A stretch of DNA of 64,000 nucleotides from Vibrio celticus (GCF_024347335.1 NZ_AP025463.1:3100001-3164000); one strand, 5' to 3'. Shown: positions 35,886 to 44,894, counted from the stretch's first letter. Notes: generated by a model from the sequence alone, not told the origin. Numbers and translations: made by a program.

Positions 35886-35915
35886 AAAAAGGAGCACCGA
35901 GGTGCTCCTTTTTAT
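35886..35915. terminator. Bidirectional terminator between the SH3 protein gene and gspB
   Basis: AAAAAGGAGCACC and GGTGCTCCTTTTT form a perfect 13-bp stem around GA. Confidence 0.92.
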
Positions 35916-35946
35916 TTGTCTGTTATCTAAATACGTATAGAACTCG

Positions 35947-36930
35947 CTAACCTTTCCACTCGTACAGAGCCGGGATTTCTATCTTCTGTTGATTGAACTC
36001 TATGATCACCGATTGTGGCTTAATCTCCAGTAGTTGAATGTCTTGTCCAATCCAATCTCCTTGCGCCACTTCTTGACCGTTCACTTTTACCCAACGCTTG
36101 GTCTCGCTACTCGAGTACATATGGGTTTGTAGGTCTAACTTAGGAAGGACTCCTGATAAGCTATTGGTGTGCGTTTCCAACTCAATAACCTGAGAGCCTC
36201 TTTGCCCTGCGGGTCTAGAATCCATTGGCTCAGGAGCGCTTTGTTGCTCACCCATAATGGATTCAAGCTTCAATGCCAAATCAGGAGGCAACTCACTGAG
36301 GTCTAGCCCTTGCAGCAGATCACTGTCCGATTGTAAGTCACTATTTGCTTGCTGATCAGTGCTTGATTGCCGATCAGTCGTTTCATCGCTCGCGCTTGAC
36401 TGAACGGTTGGTTGAACAGGTGATGGCTCAGAGCTGGCTGTCATTTGAGTGTTGTTATCAGCATTCGCTAAGATCACAGCTGAGCCACCAGCGGTGTTTG
36501 CACGATTAGCGCCAGAATCAATCTGTGCATACATCTCTTGCCTTGGCAGCGCTTTCAACGGTTGGATCGCCGGTGCTGGACGAACGCTGAACACGGCATC
36601 CATGCTTGCTATATCAGCATCCGCAATTTCAGGCTCAACGTCTGATTCAGTTTTTAATTCTGGCAGAGCGACATTGGCAGCTTTGTTCACGGGTTCTTGT
36701 TGTTGGCTATACGATTGATAAGCCAGAACGCCACCTACCAACAAAGAAGGAACCAAGATTAAGAGTAGCCCCATCGCTAACGATGAACCTCGCTTGTTGC
36801 TCATCCCTTTTGCAGAATTAGGAACATGATGATTCTGGTAGCCTTTGAAGTTTAGTTTGCTAAGAGAGTGCTGATTAATAGAAGACGGCTTGTGAGACGA
36901 CTGTTTAAGTTCGTGCATAATACGTGACAT
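35947..36930 (-). CDS. gspB: Type II secretion assembly protein GspB (ExeB-like)
   Basis: GspB works with GspA to move and assemble the secretin through the peptidoglycan in Aeromonas and Vibrio. The 327-residue protein has a cytoplasmic N-terminus, one membrane helix (about 51-70, GLLLILVPSLLVGGVLAYQS), a long Gln/Ser/Asp-rich periplasmic linker, and a C-terminal GspB domain (about 260-327, LPKLDLQTHMYSSSETKRW, VNGQEVAQGDWI). Its ATG overlaps the gspA stop codon (TAATG), so translation is coupled. The main secretion operon is elsewhere. Confidence 0.88.
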   Translation of the reverse strand: MSRIMHELKQSSHKPSSINQHSLSKLNFKGYQNHHVPNSAKGMSNKRGSSLAMGLLLILVPSLLVGGVLAYQSYSQQQEPVNKAANVALPELKTESDVEPEIADADIASMDAVFSVRPAPAIQPLKALPRQEMYAQIDSGANRANTAGGSAVILANADNNTQMTASSEPSPVQPTVQSSASDETTDRQSSTDQQANSDLQSDSDLLQGLDLSELPPDLALKLESIMGEQQSAPEPMDSRPAGQRGSQVIELETHTNSLSGVLPKLDLQTHMYSSSETKRWVKVNGQEVAQGDWIGQDIQLLEIKPQSVIIEFNQQKIEIPALYEWKG

Positions 36931-38600
36931 TAACTTTCGTCCCCTTCTAGTGACATCAGCTTAGGCGAATCGAGTTGAGCTAATCTCTGCAACCTTGCCA
37001 AGGTGCGCTTACCTGCAATGCCATCAACAGACATACCCTGCCACGTTTGAAATGCTTCGATTTTCATTTTTAACTCATAATCAAATACATCACTACCGGA
37101 AACAACCTCTCCTAAAACTTCAGAAAGCAGTAGATCAAGTAAAGCAACCGCTTCACCTTGATAGCCCTCTTTGAGGGTCTCTCGCAGCGGCTGTTTCCAA
37201 ATAGCGACATAATCGCCTTGCCAGATTTGCTCTAAGGATTGCTTCGGCATCACCAACAACTTTTCATTCACCAGTAACTCGACAGAATCCTCAGACACAC
37301 CATACAGCACAGCAAACACTGGCTTTTGGTCTATGTCGAGATTAAGTACCACAGGCACGCCTAGTTCTAACAATGTATCCAAATTGGCCTGTTGCTGCTC
37401 GCATACAAAGACACTTTGTGGCTCACTTAAACACAAGCCATCACGCAGTGAAGATTGATATCCCCACAGCGTATACAAGTCTTTGATAGCAAGAGAACGA
37501 TTGGTCCCCTGCATCAAATGTTGTTGAATGTGTTGTGGCAATTCAAACTTGGCAGGTTTTGGCTCGGCAACAAACTTAGGAACATCTGCCACCAATGAAC
37601 GCTGAGTGTGTGCTAACACTTCAGTCTGCGCTTCACCTGAAGTTTCGGCAGATAGCCATGAATTGATATAGCTTGGAGCGAAGTTAAAGGTCGCAATTGC
37701 AAGACCAACGCTTAACGTCGCAATCCCTGCGTATTGGAATAACTTGGGCGCAACACGAGAAGTTCGAGGTTTCTCGACGTGATACACATCGGCCTGAAAG
37801 GACATAACCTGCTGACATGCTCGGTTAACCGTTTCATTGCTCGGTAGCTGCTCTCCATCATGAAAAGCCAACTGCAGTGCTTTATCACACACCAAGTTAA
37901 TGAGCCTTGGTATACCATGCGTATATTGAGCAATCAGCTTGATAGAGCGGTTCGAAAACAACATCTGCTCGCCACCCGCCGTCTCCAAACGAAACGCGAT
38001 GTACTTGCCCGTTTCTTCGGTATTAAGAGGCAGTAAGTGATAACGACCAGTAATGCGCTGTGCTAGCTGACGTAGCTGCGTGGTTTGTAAGTGCTGTTGT
38101 AATTCAGGCTGGCCGACCAACAGTACTTTTAACAGCTTGCGACTGTCGGTTTCCAAGTTTGTTAGAAGGCGTAACTGCTCCAACACATCGGCAGCGAGGT
38201 GTTGGGCTTCATCGATCACCAATAGGGTTTGAATGCCTTCGGCATGGCTATCCAGTAGAAAATAATGAATAGCCTGACTGAGCTGTTTCAACGATGCCTG
38301 TTCTGGGTACTCGACCTCAAACTCATCGCAGATAGCTTCAAGTAAATCCGTATTTGAAAACGTAGGGTTAAGTATAAGGCCAGCCTGAGTATGACTATCC
38401 AATGAAGACAACATCGCCTTAGCGACCGTTGTTTTCCCTGTACCAACCTCACCAGTAAGCATCGCAAAGCCCCCACCCTCGCCTAAACCGGCTTGTAGGT
38501 TCTGCATCGCTTCTTGATGGCGCTGACTCAAAAACAAGTAGCGAGAATTTGGTACAATCGAAAATGGCATCTCAACGAAGCCAAAATATTCCTTATACAT
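36930..38600 (-). CDS. gspA: Type II secretion ATPase GspA (ExeA-like) with peptidoglycan-binding domain
   Basis: GspA is an inner-membrane ATPase that binds peptidoglycan and helps place the secretin. I start at ATG 38600 (MYKEYFGFVEMPFSIVPNSR, 556 residues) behind AGGG; the longer open frame upstream would overlap the cca promoter. It has Walker A GEVGTGKTT near residues 51-59, Walker B LLVIDEAQHL near 123-132, a membrane helix (about 285-305), and a C-terminal peptidoglycan-binding domain (about 485-545, FQTWQGMSVDGIAGKRTLARL). It is divergent from cca with an 84-bp gap. Confidence 0.9.
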   Translation of the reverse strand: MYKEYFGFVEMPFSIVPNSRYLFLSQRHQEAMQNLQAGLGEGGGFAMLTGEVGTGKTTVAKAMLSSLDSHTQAGLILNPTFSNTDLLEAICDEFEVEYPEQASLKQLSQAIHYFLLDSHAEGIQTLLVIDEAQHLAADVLEQLRLLTNLETDSRKLLKVLLVGQPELQQHLQTTQLRQLAQRITGRYHLLPLNTEETGKYIAFRLETAGGEQMLFSNRSIKLIAQYTHGIPRLINLVCDKALQLAFHDGEQLPSNETVNRACQQVMSFQADVYHVEKPRTSRVAPKLFQYAGIATLSVGLAIATFNFAPSYINSWLSAETSGEAQTEVLAHTQRSLVADVPKFVAEPKPAKFELPQHIQQHLMQGTNRSLAIKDLYTLWGYQSSLRDGLCLSEPQSVFVCEQQQANLDTLLELGVPVVLNLDIDQKPVFAVLYGVSEDSVELLVNEKLLVMPKQSLEQIWQGDYVAIWKQPLRETLKEGYQGEAVALLDLLLSEVLGEVVSGSDVFDYELKMKIEAFQTWQGMSVDGIAGKRTLARLQRLAQLDSPKLMSLEGDES

Positions 38601-38684
38601 GTGCTGCCCTATAATTACGATTAATGGAAAGTACCATTGCTTGCAGTAAAGTCCAGCAGTGATAAAACATTTCGAGGTGATAAG

Positions 38685-39953
38685 TTGCAAATTTACGATA
38701 GCCTACCAAAAGACAACGGGCTACAACGCTATCTAGTCGGTGGAGCAGTGCGCGATAAGCTGCTCAATATTGATAGTTATGATAGAGACTGGGTCGTGGT
38801 AGGGAGTACCCCTCAACAGATGGAAAACCTTGGCTTTACTGCTGTGGGAAAAGATTTCCCCGTATTCTTACACCCAAAAACCAAAGAAGAGCACGCACTG
38901 GCTCGCACTGAGAGAAAATCCGGTTCCGGTTACACTGGCTTTGAGTGCTACTTCGCTCCAAACGTGAGTTTGGAAGAAGATCTGATGCGTCGAGATCTGA
39001 CCATCAACGCTATAGCTCAAGATGATAAAGGCCAACTTCACGATCCTTATCATGGTCAGAAAGATCTCTCAGATCGTATCTTAAGACACGTTTCAGACGC
39101 TTTTGTTGAAGACCCTCTTCGTGTACTGCGTGTGGCTCGCTTCGCCGCCAAGCTTCACCATCTTAACTTCACGGTTGCACCTGAAACCATGGATATGATG
39201 AGTGAGATCGTCCAATCTGGTGAGCTGGCACACCTCACTGCAGAGCGAGTTTGGCAAGAGTGGCATAAGTCTCTTAGTACGCCGCACCCTGAAGTGTTCC
39301 TCTCTATATTGAAAGAATGTGGTGCATTGGCAGTCGTATTACCTGAGATTGACGCTCTATTTGGCGTCCCTCAACCTGAAAAATGGCACCCTGAAATCGA
39401 CACGGGTATTCACACTCTGATGGTTGCTCAGCAAGCCGCACTATTAAGCCCATCGCTACCGGTACGATTTGCAGCTCAAGTGCATGACTTAGGTAAAGGC
39501 GTCACGCCAGAAAGCGAATGGCCAAGCCACAAATTGCATTGCCATACAGGCTTAAAAATCATTAAGAAGCTGTGTGAACGAGTCAGGGTACCCAATGAGT
39601 TCAGAGACCTTGCGCTGTTAGTGTGCGAGCAACATTCTAATATCCACCGCGCAGGTGAACTAAAGCCAACCACCTTTCTCAAGGTTCTCAACAAGTTTGA
39701 TGTTTGGCGTAAGCCAGATAGGCTCGACGATATACTGCTTTGCTGCCAAGCCGATCACGCTGGCCGAAAAGGATTAGAAGATCAACCTTATCCTCAAAAA
39801 GCGCGTTTTGAAGTGGCTTACCAAGCGGCGCTTCAAGTCGAAGTCAAAGCGATCATTGCCGATGGTTTTCAAGGCAAAGATATTCGAGAAGAACAAGAGA
39901 AGCGTAGAGCCATCGCAATTGAAAACGCCCTATCAGAACTCGCTAGCAGTTAA
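38685..39953 (+). CDS. cca: CCA-adding tRNA nucleotidyltransferase with HD phosphohydrolase domain
   Basis: Cca builds or repairs the 3' CCA of tRNAs. I start at TTG 38685 behind GAGGTGA (422 residues); no in-frame ATG exists before the catalytic core, and the only other in-frame candidate is a TTG at 38637 without a comparable ribosome site. Class II motifs are YLVGGAVRDKLL, SYDRDWVVVGSTP, and RRDLTINAIAQD; the HD domain has QVHDLGKG. The family normally begins M(K/Q)-(I/V)-YLVGGAVRD; here about a dozen residues (DSLPKDNGLQR) stand between QIY and YLVGG. Confidence 0.92.
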   Translation: MQIYDSLPKDNGLQRYLVGGAVRDKLLNIDSYDRDWVVVGSTPQQMENLGFTAVGKDFPVFLHPKTKEEHALARTERKSGSGYTGFECYFAPNVSLEEDLMRRDLTINAIAQDDKGQLHDPYHGQKDLSDRILRHVSDAFVEDPLRVLRVARFAAKLHHLNFTVAPETMDMMSEIVQSGELAHLTAERVWQEWHKSLSTPHPEVFLSILKECGALAVVLPEIDALFGVPQPEKWHPEIDTGIHTLMVAQQAALLSPSLPVRFAAQVHDLGKGVTPESEWPSHKLHCHTGLKIIKKLCERVRVPNEFRDLALLVCEQHSNIHRAGELKPTTFLKVLNKFDVWRKPDRLDDILLCCQADHAGRKGLEDQPYPQKARFEVAYQAALQVEVKAIIADGFQGKDIREEQEKRRAIAIENALSELASS

Positions 39954-39980
39954 TCGTCACCGCACTAACTAAAGCGCATT

Positions 39981-40010
39981 AAAAAGCCCGCAGTTAAGCG
40001 GGCCTTTTGT
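39981..40010. terminator. Bidirectional terminator between cca and uppP
   Basis: GCCCGC and GCGGGC pair around AGTTAA with A and T runs on both sides. Confidence 0.82.
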
Positions 40011-40045
40011 TTCAATCTTTACAGCGAGATCGTTGCCTGTGTCTG

Positions 40046-40849
40046 TTACTGCATCATCAAGAAAGCAAACAGACCACAACCTAGAATCAGGCGGTAGATA
40101 ACGAACGGTGTCATGCCCATACGAGAGATAAGCTTCAAGAAGAAGTGGATACAGATGTAAGCACTGATGAAAGACACCGCAACGCCCGTTAGCAAAGTGC
40201 CAACATGGATTGGGTCACCGCTTGTCACCAACTTCAGACCTAAATAACCACCAGCCAGAGTGATGATTGGGATAGACATCAAGAAAGAGAATCGAGCTGC
40301 TGCTTCGCGTGTGAAACCAAGATACAGCGCCGCGGTAATGGTTGCACCAGAACGAGACGTGCCCGGAATGATCGCCATTGCTTGAGCAAGGCCTATAAAC
40401 AGCGCCTTTTTCCAACCCGCTTGGTATTCGTCATCACGCAAGCTTGAATTCTTATCCACCCACCATAACAACAGACCGAAGATAATCGTTGTGGTTGCGA
40501 TCACCCACGCACTGCGTAAGTAAAGCTCAACAATATCTTTTATCAACAAACCAAAGATACACGCTGGAATCGTCGCGAGAATGATCATCCACGCTAACTT
40601 CGCTTCCTTGCTGCGATCGCCTTTAAACACTGAACCAAAGAATGCGCTCAACAGAGAGACCACTTCTTTACGGAAATAGATAACGACGGCGGCTAAAGTA
40701 CCGACATGGACAGCAACATCAAAAGCCAAGCCTTGATCTTCCCAACCTAAAACAGCAGAAGGAAGGATTAAATGTGCAGAACTGGAAATAGGTAAAAACT
40801 CAGTAAAGCCTTGCACCAACGCCAACATAAACGCTTCAAAATAACTCAT
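40046..40849 (-). CDS. uppP: Undecaprenyl-diphosphatase UppP (BacA)
   Basis: UppP dephosphorylates undecaprenyl diphosphate to recycle the lipid carrier for peptidoglycan and polysaccharide synthesis; the name BacA reflects bacitracin resistance on overexpression. The 267-residue protein has about eight membrane helices and the two signature segments GFTEFLPISSSAHLILP (residues 14-30) and IPGTSRSGATITAALYLG (about 160-177). The length matches the family. Confidence 0.96.
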   Translation of the reverse strand: MSYFEAFMLALVQGFTEFLPISSSAHLILPSAVLGWEDQGLAFDVAVHVGTLAAVVIYFRKEVVSLLSAFFGSVFKGDRSKEAKLAWMIILATIPACIFGLLIKDIVELYLRSAWVIATTTIIFGLLLWWVDKNSSLRDDEYQAGWKKALFIGLAQAMAIIPGTSRSGATITAALYLGFTREAAARFSFLMSIPIITLAGGYLGLKLVTSGDPIHVGTLLTGVAVSFISAYICIHFFLKLISRMGMTPFVIYRLILGCGLFAFLMMQ

Positions 40850-40864
40850 TACTTACCTTAAAAA

Positions 40865-41347
40865 TTATAGTTTTATATCTACGACAGAGAGCGAGTCTAA
40901 TTGCTGCATCTTCTGCCATATTTCACTGACGGTTCTTCCGTCTTGCGGGATCACTCTCGCAGGACAAAGATCATAAAGCGGTTGTGTTACAAAAGGATAT
41001 TTGTAGATATCACTGCGTGGTAATTCTGGTTCGCGCTCAGAAACCACCTCTCCAAACAGCACAATATCAAGATCGAGTTTTCGATCTTGAAGTTTGTGCG
41101 CATCTTGAGAGCGACCCCATTTAAACTCAATTTTACGCAGCTGCTGTGAAAATTCAGTCAATGAGAGTGACGTGTCGAGCTCTATCACAAAGTTATAAAA
41201 CGGATGGCTATTAAAACCCACGGGCTCACAGTGATAGATTTTAGAGCATTTAAGGTTAGTCCCTAACGATTGAAGCTCTGTCCATGCCACCCTTGCATGC
41301 TTGTCGCGGTCTATGTTCGTGCCAACACCAACATAGGCTACTGTCAT
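40865..41347 (-). CDS. Divergent HPPK (FolK-like) pterin pyrophosphokinase
   Basis: HPPK transfers pyrophosphate to 6-hydroxymethyl-7,8-dihydropterin in folate synthesis. The 160-residue protein keeps AYVGVGTNID at the N-terminus, NFVIELDTSLS, and the metal-binding DLDIVLFG, but the loop before it reads WGRSQDAHKLQDRKLDLDI, lacking the usual R-WGPR arrangement, with only one Arg retained. E. coli folK is near pcnB rather than folB, so this may be a second, specialised copy. It overlaps folB by 4 nt and is probably co-expressed with it. Confidence 0.8.
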   Translation of the reverse strand: MTVAYVGVGTNIDRDKHARVAWTELQSLGTNLKCSKIYHCEPVGFNSHPFYNFVIELDTSLSLTEFSQQLRKIEFKWGRSQDAHKLQDRKLDLDIVLFGEVVSEREPELPRSDIYKYPFVTQPLYDLCPARVIPQDGRTVSEIWQKMQQLDSLSVVDIKL

Positions 41348-41703
41348 GCTTGGCCTCGTTCGATGATCACGCCAACAGCTTTTGCTTGTGGTACTGCGCC
41401 CGGTTTAGCCAAGCGGATTTTGATCCAAGGCACAGAGAATTGAGTCATGATCAATTCAGCGACTTCTTCAGCCACACGCTCCACTAACAGGAATCGGCCA
41501 TTCGCAATGTGGTCAAGCACGGCAGTACTCACAGTCGAGTAATCCAAAGCATCAACCACATCATCACTCTTACCTGCAGGGCGGTTGTCATGAGCCATTT
41601 CAATATCAAGCACAAGTTTTTGTTTAATCTCTTGTTCCCAATCGTAAACACCGATCGTTGTAATTACTTCTAGCTGTTCAATGAAAACTTTATCCAGTGC
41701 CAT
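41344..41703 (-). CDS. folB: Dihydroneopterin aldolase FolB
   Basis: FolB converts dihydroneopterin to 6-hydroxymethyl-dihydropterin and glycolaldehyde (or epimerises it). I start at ATG 41703 (MALDKVFIEQLEV, 119 residues) behind AAGGACA; a further ATG 10 codons up lacks a ribosome site. Conserved elements are VITTIGVYDWEQEIKQKLVLDIE, DALDYSTVS and FLLVERVAEEVAELI with the catalytic Glu, plus a late Lys in IRLAKPGAV. The length matches E. coli FolB. Confidence 0.95.
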   Translation of the reverse strand: MALDKVFIEQLEVITTIGVYDWEQEIKQKLVLDIEMAHDNRPAGKSDDVVDALDYSTVSTAVLDHIANGRFLLVERVAEEVAELIMTQFSVPWIKIRLAKPGAVPQAKAVGVIIERGQA

Positions 41704-41841
41704 GACTTGTCCTTTTAGAGGTCGGATACCCATATTGGGGAAAAAAACGTATTATTTGCGTAATTCGAGATATGATATCAATTACTCTTGGATTGAGCAT
41801 TATTTTCCCATCGTTAGGCTTATAACCGTTTAAGGAAAGAC

Positions 41842-42438
41842 ATGACCCCATTGGCACTAATCATGATCATTGCAGCCTATTTGCTAGGTTCAATCTCTAG
41901 TGCGGTCTTGATATGCCGAGTCTTAAGGCTTCCTGATCCAAGAACGGTGGGCTCCAATAACCCTGGTGCCACTAATGTACTGCGCGTTGGCGGTAAAGGC
42001 GCAGCTGCAGCAGTCCTCCTGTGTGACATGCTGAAAGGCACTATCCCTGTCTGGCTTGGCTACTACCTCAAGATCGACCCAATCATTCTAGGGGTTGTGG
42101 CAATTGCGGCATGTCTGGGCCATATGTATCCGATCTTCTTCCACTTCAAAGGTGGTAAAGGCGTGGCAACCGCACTCGGCGCTATCGCCCCAATAGGATT
42201 CGATCTAACAGGAATGATCATGGCGACTTGGTTAGTGGTCGCGTTTTTGTTTCGTTACTCTTCTTTAGCGGCACTGGTTACTGTGCTACTTGCCCCTTTC
42301 TACGCTTGGTTAGTCAAACCTCAATACACACTGCCTGTAGCCATGTTGTGTTGTTTGATCGTGTTGCGTCACCATCAGAATATCCGCCGCCTACTCGATG
42401 GCAGCGAACCAAAACTCGGACAAAAAAAATCGGCTTAA
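41842..42438 (+). CDS. plsY: Acyl-phosphate:glycerol-3-phosphate acyltransferase PlsY
   Basis: PlsY makes lysophosphatidate from acyl phosphate and glycerol-3-phosphate at the inner membrane. The 198-residue protein has about five membrane helices and the three conserved loops: GSNNPGATNVLRVGGKG (about 37-53), HFKGGKGVATALG (about 102-114), and RHHQNIRRLLDGSE (about 174-187). It is divergent from folB as in E. coli (ygiH/folB). Confidence 0.96.
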   Translation: MTPLALIMIIAAYLLGSISSAVLICRVLRLPDPRTVGSNNPGATNVLRVGGKGAAAAVLLCDMLKGTIPVWLGYYLKIDPIILGVVAIAACLGHMYPIFFHFKGGKGVATALGAIAPIGFDLTGMIMATWLVVAFLFRYSSLAALVTVLLAPFYAWLVKPQYTLPVAMLCCLIVLRHHQNIRRLLDGSEPKLGQKKSA

Positions 42439-42481
42439 ACTGTCACGTCTAAGCCGAACCATAATATTTAGTATTTAAACC

Positions 42482-43297
42482 TTACAGCAGATGTTTATCT
42501 AAAAACGTCTTCAGCATTGTGTTCACAAACTCTGGTTGCTCTAACGAGCTAATATGACCTGCGCCAGGAATCACCACTAATTCACTGCCCGTAATACAAT
42601 CATGCATTAAGTATGACTCAAGTACCGGACGTGGCTTATCTTCTTGTCCTACAGCAATCAAAACTGGCAGTGCAAAGTTCTCTACCGCTTCAATCATATC
42701 GCGACGCCCAAACACCATTCGACCGATTCGTGCCACTTCTTCTGCTTTCTCACCCTCAAGTGATGATAGCTGCTGAGTAAAACCTTCCACTAAAGCTGGT
42801 GAGTTAGTTTGAGCATCATTGGCGAAGAACAGTGGAACAACCGCTTCTACAATCGGCTGAGGAACCATTTTGGTTTGAGTAATGGTATCTAACATGCTGA
42901 AGTACTTAGCGTGAGCAACTTCTGGCTCGAGCCCTACGAAAGTATCCATTAGAACCAGAGACTTGATACGTGCAGGTGCAAGCTCCGCTAACTCAGTCCC
43001 CCACATACCGCCAACCGATAAGCCAACCACTGAGAATTCTTCGATCTCTAAATGATCAAGCAGAGCCAAAACGTGCTGAGCGTAATCTTTCAAGTTACGC
43101 ATCGAAGTGGGTGCTGCTTGAGATTCACCGTGAGACCAAAGCTCTGGAACAATACAACGATACTGAGTTTTTAACGCTTCGATCTGCGGCTTCCACATTG
43201 CACTATCCCAAAGGTAGCTGTGGCCGAGTACAACAACAGGGCCTTGACCTTCATCTAGGTACGCCATCGATTGATTGTCTACTGTGAACTTGTTCAT
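42482..43297 (-). CDS. Alpha/beta-hydrolase fold protein, substrate unknown
   Basis: This 271-residue soluble hydrolase has the oxyanion HG-type segment VVVLGHSYLWDSAMW near residues 21-35, the nucleophile elbow VGLSVGGMWG near 92-101, Asp in AVGQEDKPRP and a late His in GAGHISSLEQPE. The fold is close to 3-oxoadipate enol-lactonase and related carboxylesterases, but no pathway genes lie nearby, so I do not assign a substrate. It sits between plsY and tsaD, where E. coli has no such gene. A terminator separates it from tsaD. Confidence 0.85.
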   Translation of the reverse strand: MNKFTVDNQSMAYLDEGQGPVVVLGHSYLWDSAMWKPQIEALKTQYRCIVPELWSHGESQAAPTSMRNLKDYAQHVLALLDHLEIEEFSVVGLSVGGMWGTELAELAPARIKSLVLMDTFVGLEPEVAHAKYFSMLDTITQTKMVPQPIVEAVVPLFFANDAQTNSPALVEGFTQQLSSLEGEKAEEVARIGRMVFGRRDMIEAVENFALPVLIAVGQEDKPRPVLESYLMHDCITGSELVVIPGAGHISSLEQPEFVNTMLKTFLDKHLL

Positions 43298-43357
43298 TTT
43301 CTTCCCTAATCTCTATCAGCAATTATTTATCGACATACAGTCGGTAAGCTAGGATAT

Positions 43358-43386
43358 AAAAACGGCCGCACAAGGCGACCGTTTAT
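43358..43386 (-). terminator. Terminator after tsaD
   Basis: On the minus strand AAACGG and CCGTTT close an imperfect GC-rich stem followed by TTATA. Confidence 0.7.
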
Positions 43387-43403
43387 CGAAACACTATAGT
43401 CAA

Positions 43404-44420
43404 TTACGCAATTGGCTCTAGCTGGTCAATAGGCCAACGCGGTGTGGCATGAACAGACAAATCCGCCGTTTCGCCATTCTTCAGGCGCTGCATGCCCGCA
43501 TAAGCGATCATCGCACCGTTATCTGTACAGAACTCAGTGCGTGGGTAGTACACCTCACCACCGATTTTATTAGCCAATGCCTCAAGCTCAACACGCAGTT
43601 GTTTGTTGGCACTTACACCGCCAGCAATCACTATACGTTTCATGCCCGTTTCAACCAAGGCACGCTTACACTTGATTACTAAGGTTGCACAAACGGCTTC
43701 TTGGAACGCGTAAGCGATATCAGCGCGAGTTTGGTCATCATTATCGTTATCACGAATGGTATTCGCTGCGAACGTCTTCAGACCAGAAAAGCTCATATCT
43801 AAACCCGGACGATCGGTCATTGGGCGCGGGAACTTAAAACGGCCCGGAGTGCCTTTTTCCGCCAAACGAGATAGCAGTGGACCACCAGGGTAATCTAAGC
43901 CCATCAGTTTCGCGGTTTTATCAAACGCTTCACCCGCTGCATCATCAATCGATTCACCAAGGATTCGGTATTCACCAATACCTTTCACTTCTACCATCAT
44001 GGTATGGCCGCCAGAAACCAGCAGAGCCACAAATGGGAATGGAGGAGGGTTGTCTTCTAACATTGGCGCAAGAAGGTGACCTTCCATATGGTGAACAGGC
44101 ACAGCAGGCACGCCCCACGCATAAGCAATACTGCGACCAATCGTTGCACCTACAAGCAAAGCACCCACTAAACCAGGGCCAGCTGTGTAAGCCACACCAT
44201 CAATGTCTTTCGACGTTAGGTTAGCTTCAGCTAATGCCGCTTTAATAAGAGGAATTGTTTTTTTCACGTGGTCACGCGAAGCTAGCTCAGGCACCACACC
44301 ACCGTAATCGGCGTGCAGCTTTACTTGGCTATATAATTGATGAGAAAGCAGCCCTTGCTCATCATCATAAATCGCGATTCCTGTTTCATCACAAGAGGTT
44401 TCAATACCAATAATGCGCAT
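43404..44420 (-). CDS. tsaD: tRNA N6-threonylcarbamoyladenosine transferase catalytic subunit TsaD
   Basis: TsaD transfers the threonylcarbamoyl group to A37 of ANN-decoding tRNAs, including the Ile2 tRNA encoded in this window. I start at ATG 44420 (MRIIGIETSCDETGIAIYDD, 338 residues), the standard start; the upstream 24 codons are an open frame only. Metal-binding histidines are in VPVHHMEGH (near 107-115); ASKHA-fold segments are LLVSGGHTMM and IVIAGGVSANKQLR. It is divergent from rpsU. Confidence 0.97.
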   Translation of the reverse strand: MRIIGIETSCDETGIAIYDDEQGLLSHQLYSQVKLHADYGGVVPELASRDHVKKTIPLIKAALAEANLTSKDIDGVAYTAGPGLVGALLVGATIGRSIAYAWGVPAVPVHHMEGHLLAPMLEDNPPPFPFVALLVSGGHTMMVEVKGIGEYRILGESIDDAAGEAFDKTAKLMGLDYPGGPLLSRLAEKGTPGRFKFPRPMTDRPGLDMSFSGLKTFAANTIRDNDNDDQTRADIAYAFQEAVCATLVIKCKRALVETGMKRIVIAGGVSANKQLRVELEALANKIGGEVYYPRTEFCTDNGAMIAYAGMQRLKNGETADLSVHATPRWPIDQLEPIA

Positions 44421-44483
44421 AATTTTCTCGGCACGCTTTCGTCTAAAATGGGAAATTAGCGCAATATTACCCTGCCTAAGCTC

Positions 44484-44511
44484 TTCAAACAAATATTGTA
44501 CAGACTATAAT
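44484..44511 (+). promoter_or_regulatory. Likely promoter of the rpsU-yqeY-dnaG-rpoD operon
   Basis: TTCAAA (44484-44489) and TATAAT (44506-44511) are 16 bp apart, giving a leader of about 160 nt before rpsU. Confidence 0.55.
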
Positions 44512-44678
44512 CGACAAAGTGCTTTACAAAGCCACTGTGATCGGATTAAAATTCCGCACCATTTTTGATCAAGCTGGTTAATGGCCAAACGCGAATAGAG
44601 AGTTAGCTCGATGGGTAACTTCTCTGATTTGGTACTGAGTGGCCAGCGATAATGAATAACCCCTGAGGTGAAAGGCAT

Positions 44679-44894
44679 ATGCCAATAGTTAAAGTACGTG
44701 AAAACGAACCGTTCGACGTTGCACTACGTCGTTTCAAGCGCTCTTGTGAAAAAGCAGGTATCCTTTCTGAAGTTCGCCGTCGCGAGCACTACGAAAAGCC
44801 AACTACAGTTCGCAAACGCGCTAAAGCAGCAGCTCAAAAGCGTCACGCTAAGAAGCTAGCTCGCGAAAACGCACGTCGCGTTCGCCTGTACTAA
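44679..44894 (+). CDS. rpsU: 30S ribosomal protein S21
   Basis: S21 binds the 30S platform and supports initiation. The 71-residue protein MPIVKVRENEPFDVALRRFK with a basic C-terminus (RHAKKLARENARRVRLY) has the family length. CCTGAGGTGAAAGG before the ATG is a strong ribosome site. It opens the macromolecular synthesis operon. Confidence 0.97.
   Translation: MPIVKVRENEPFDVALRRFKRSCEKAGILSEVRRREHYEKPTTVRKRAKAAAQKRHAKKLARENARRVRLY

Noticed and set aside
38601..38690. Longer gspA frame starting at 38690
   Set aside because: It would run into the cca start region, and the conserved N-terminus MYKEYFGF with a ribosome site begins at 38600.
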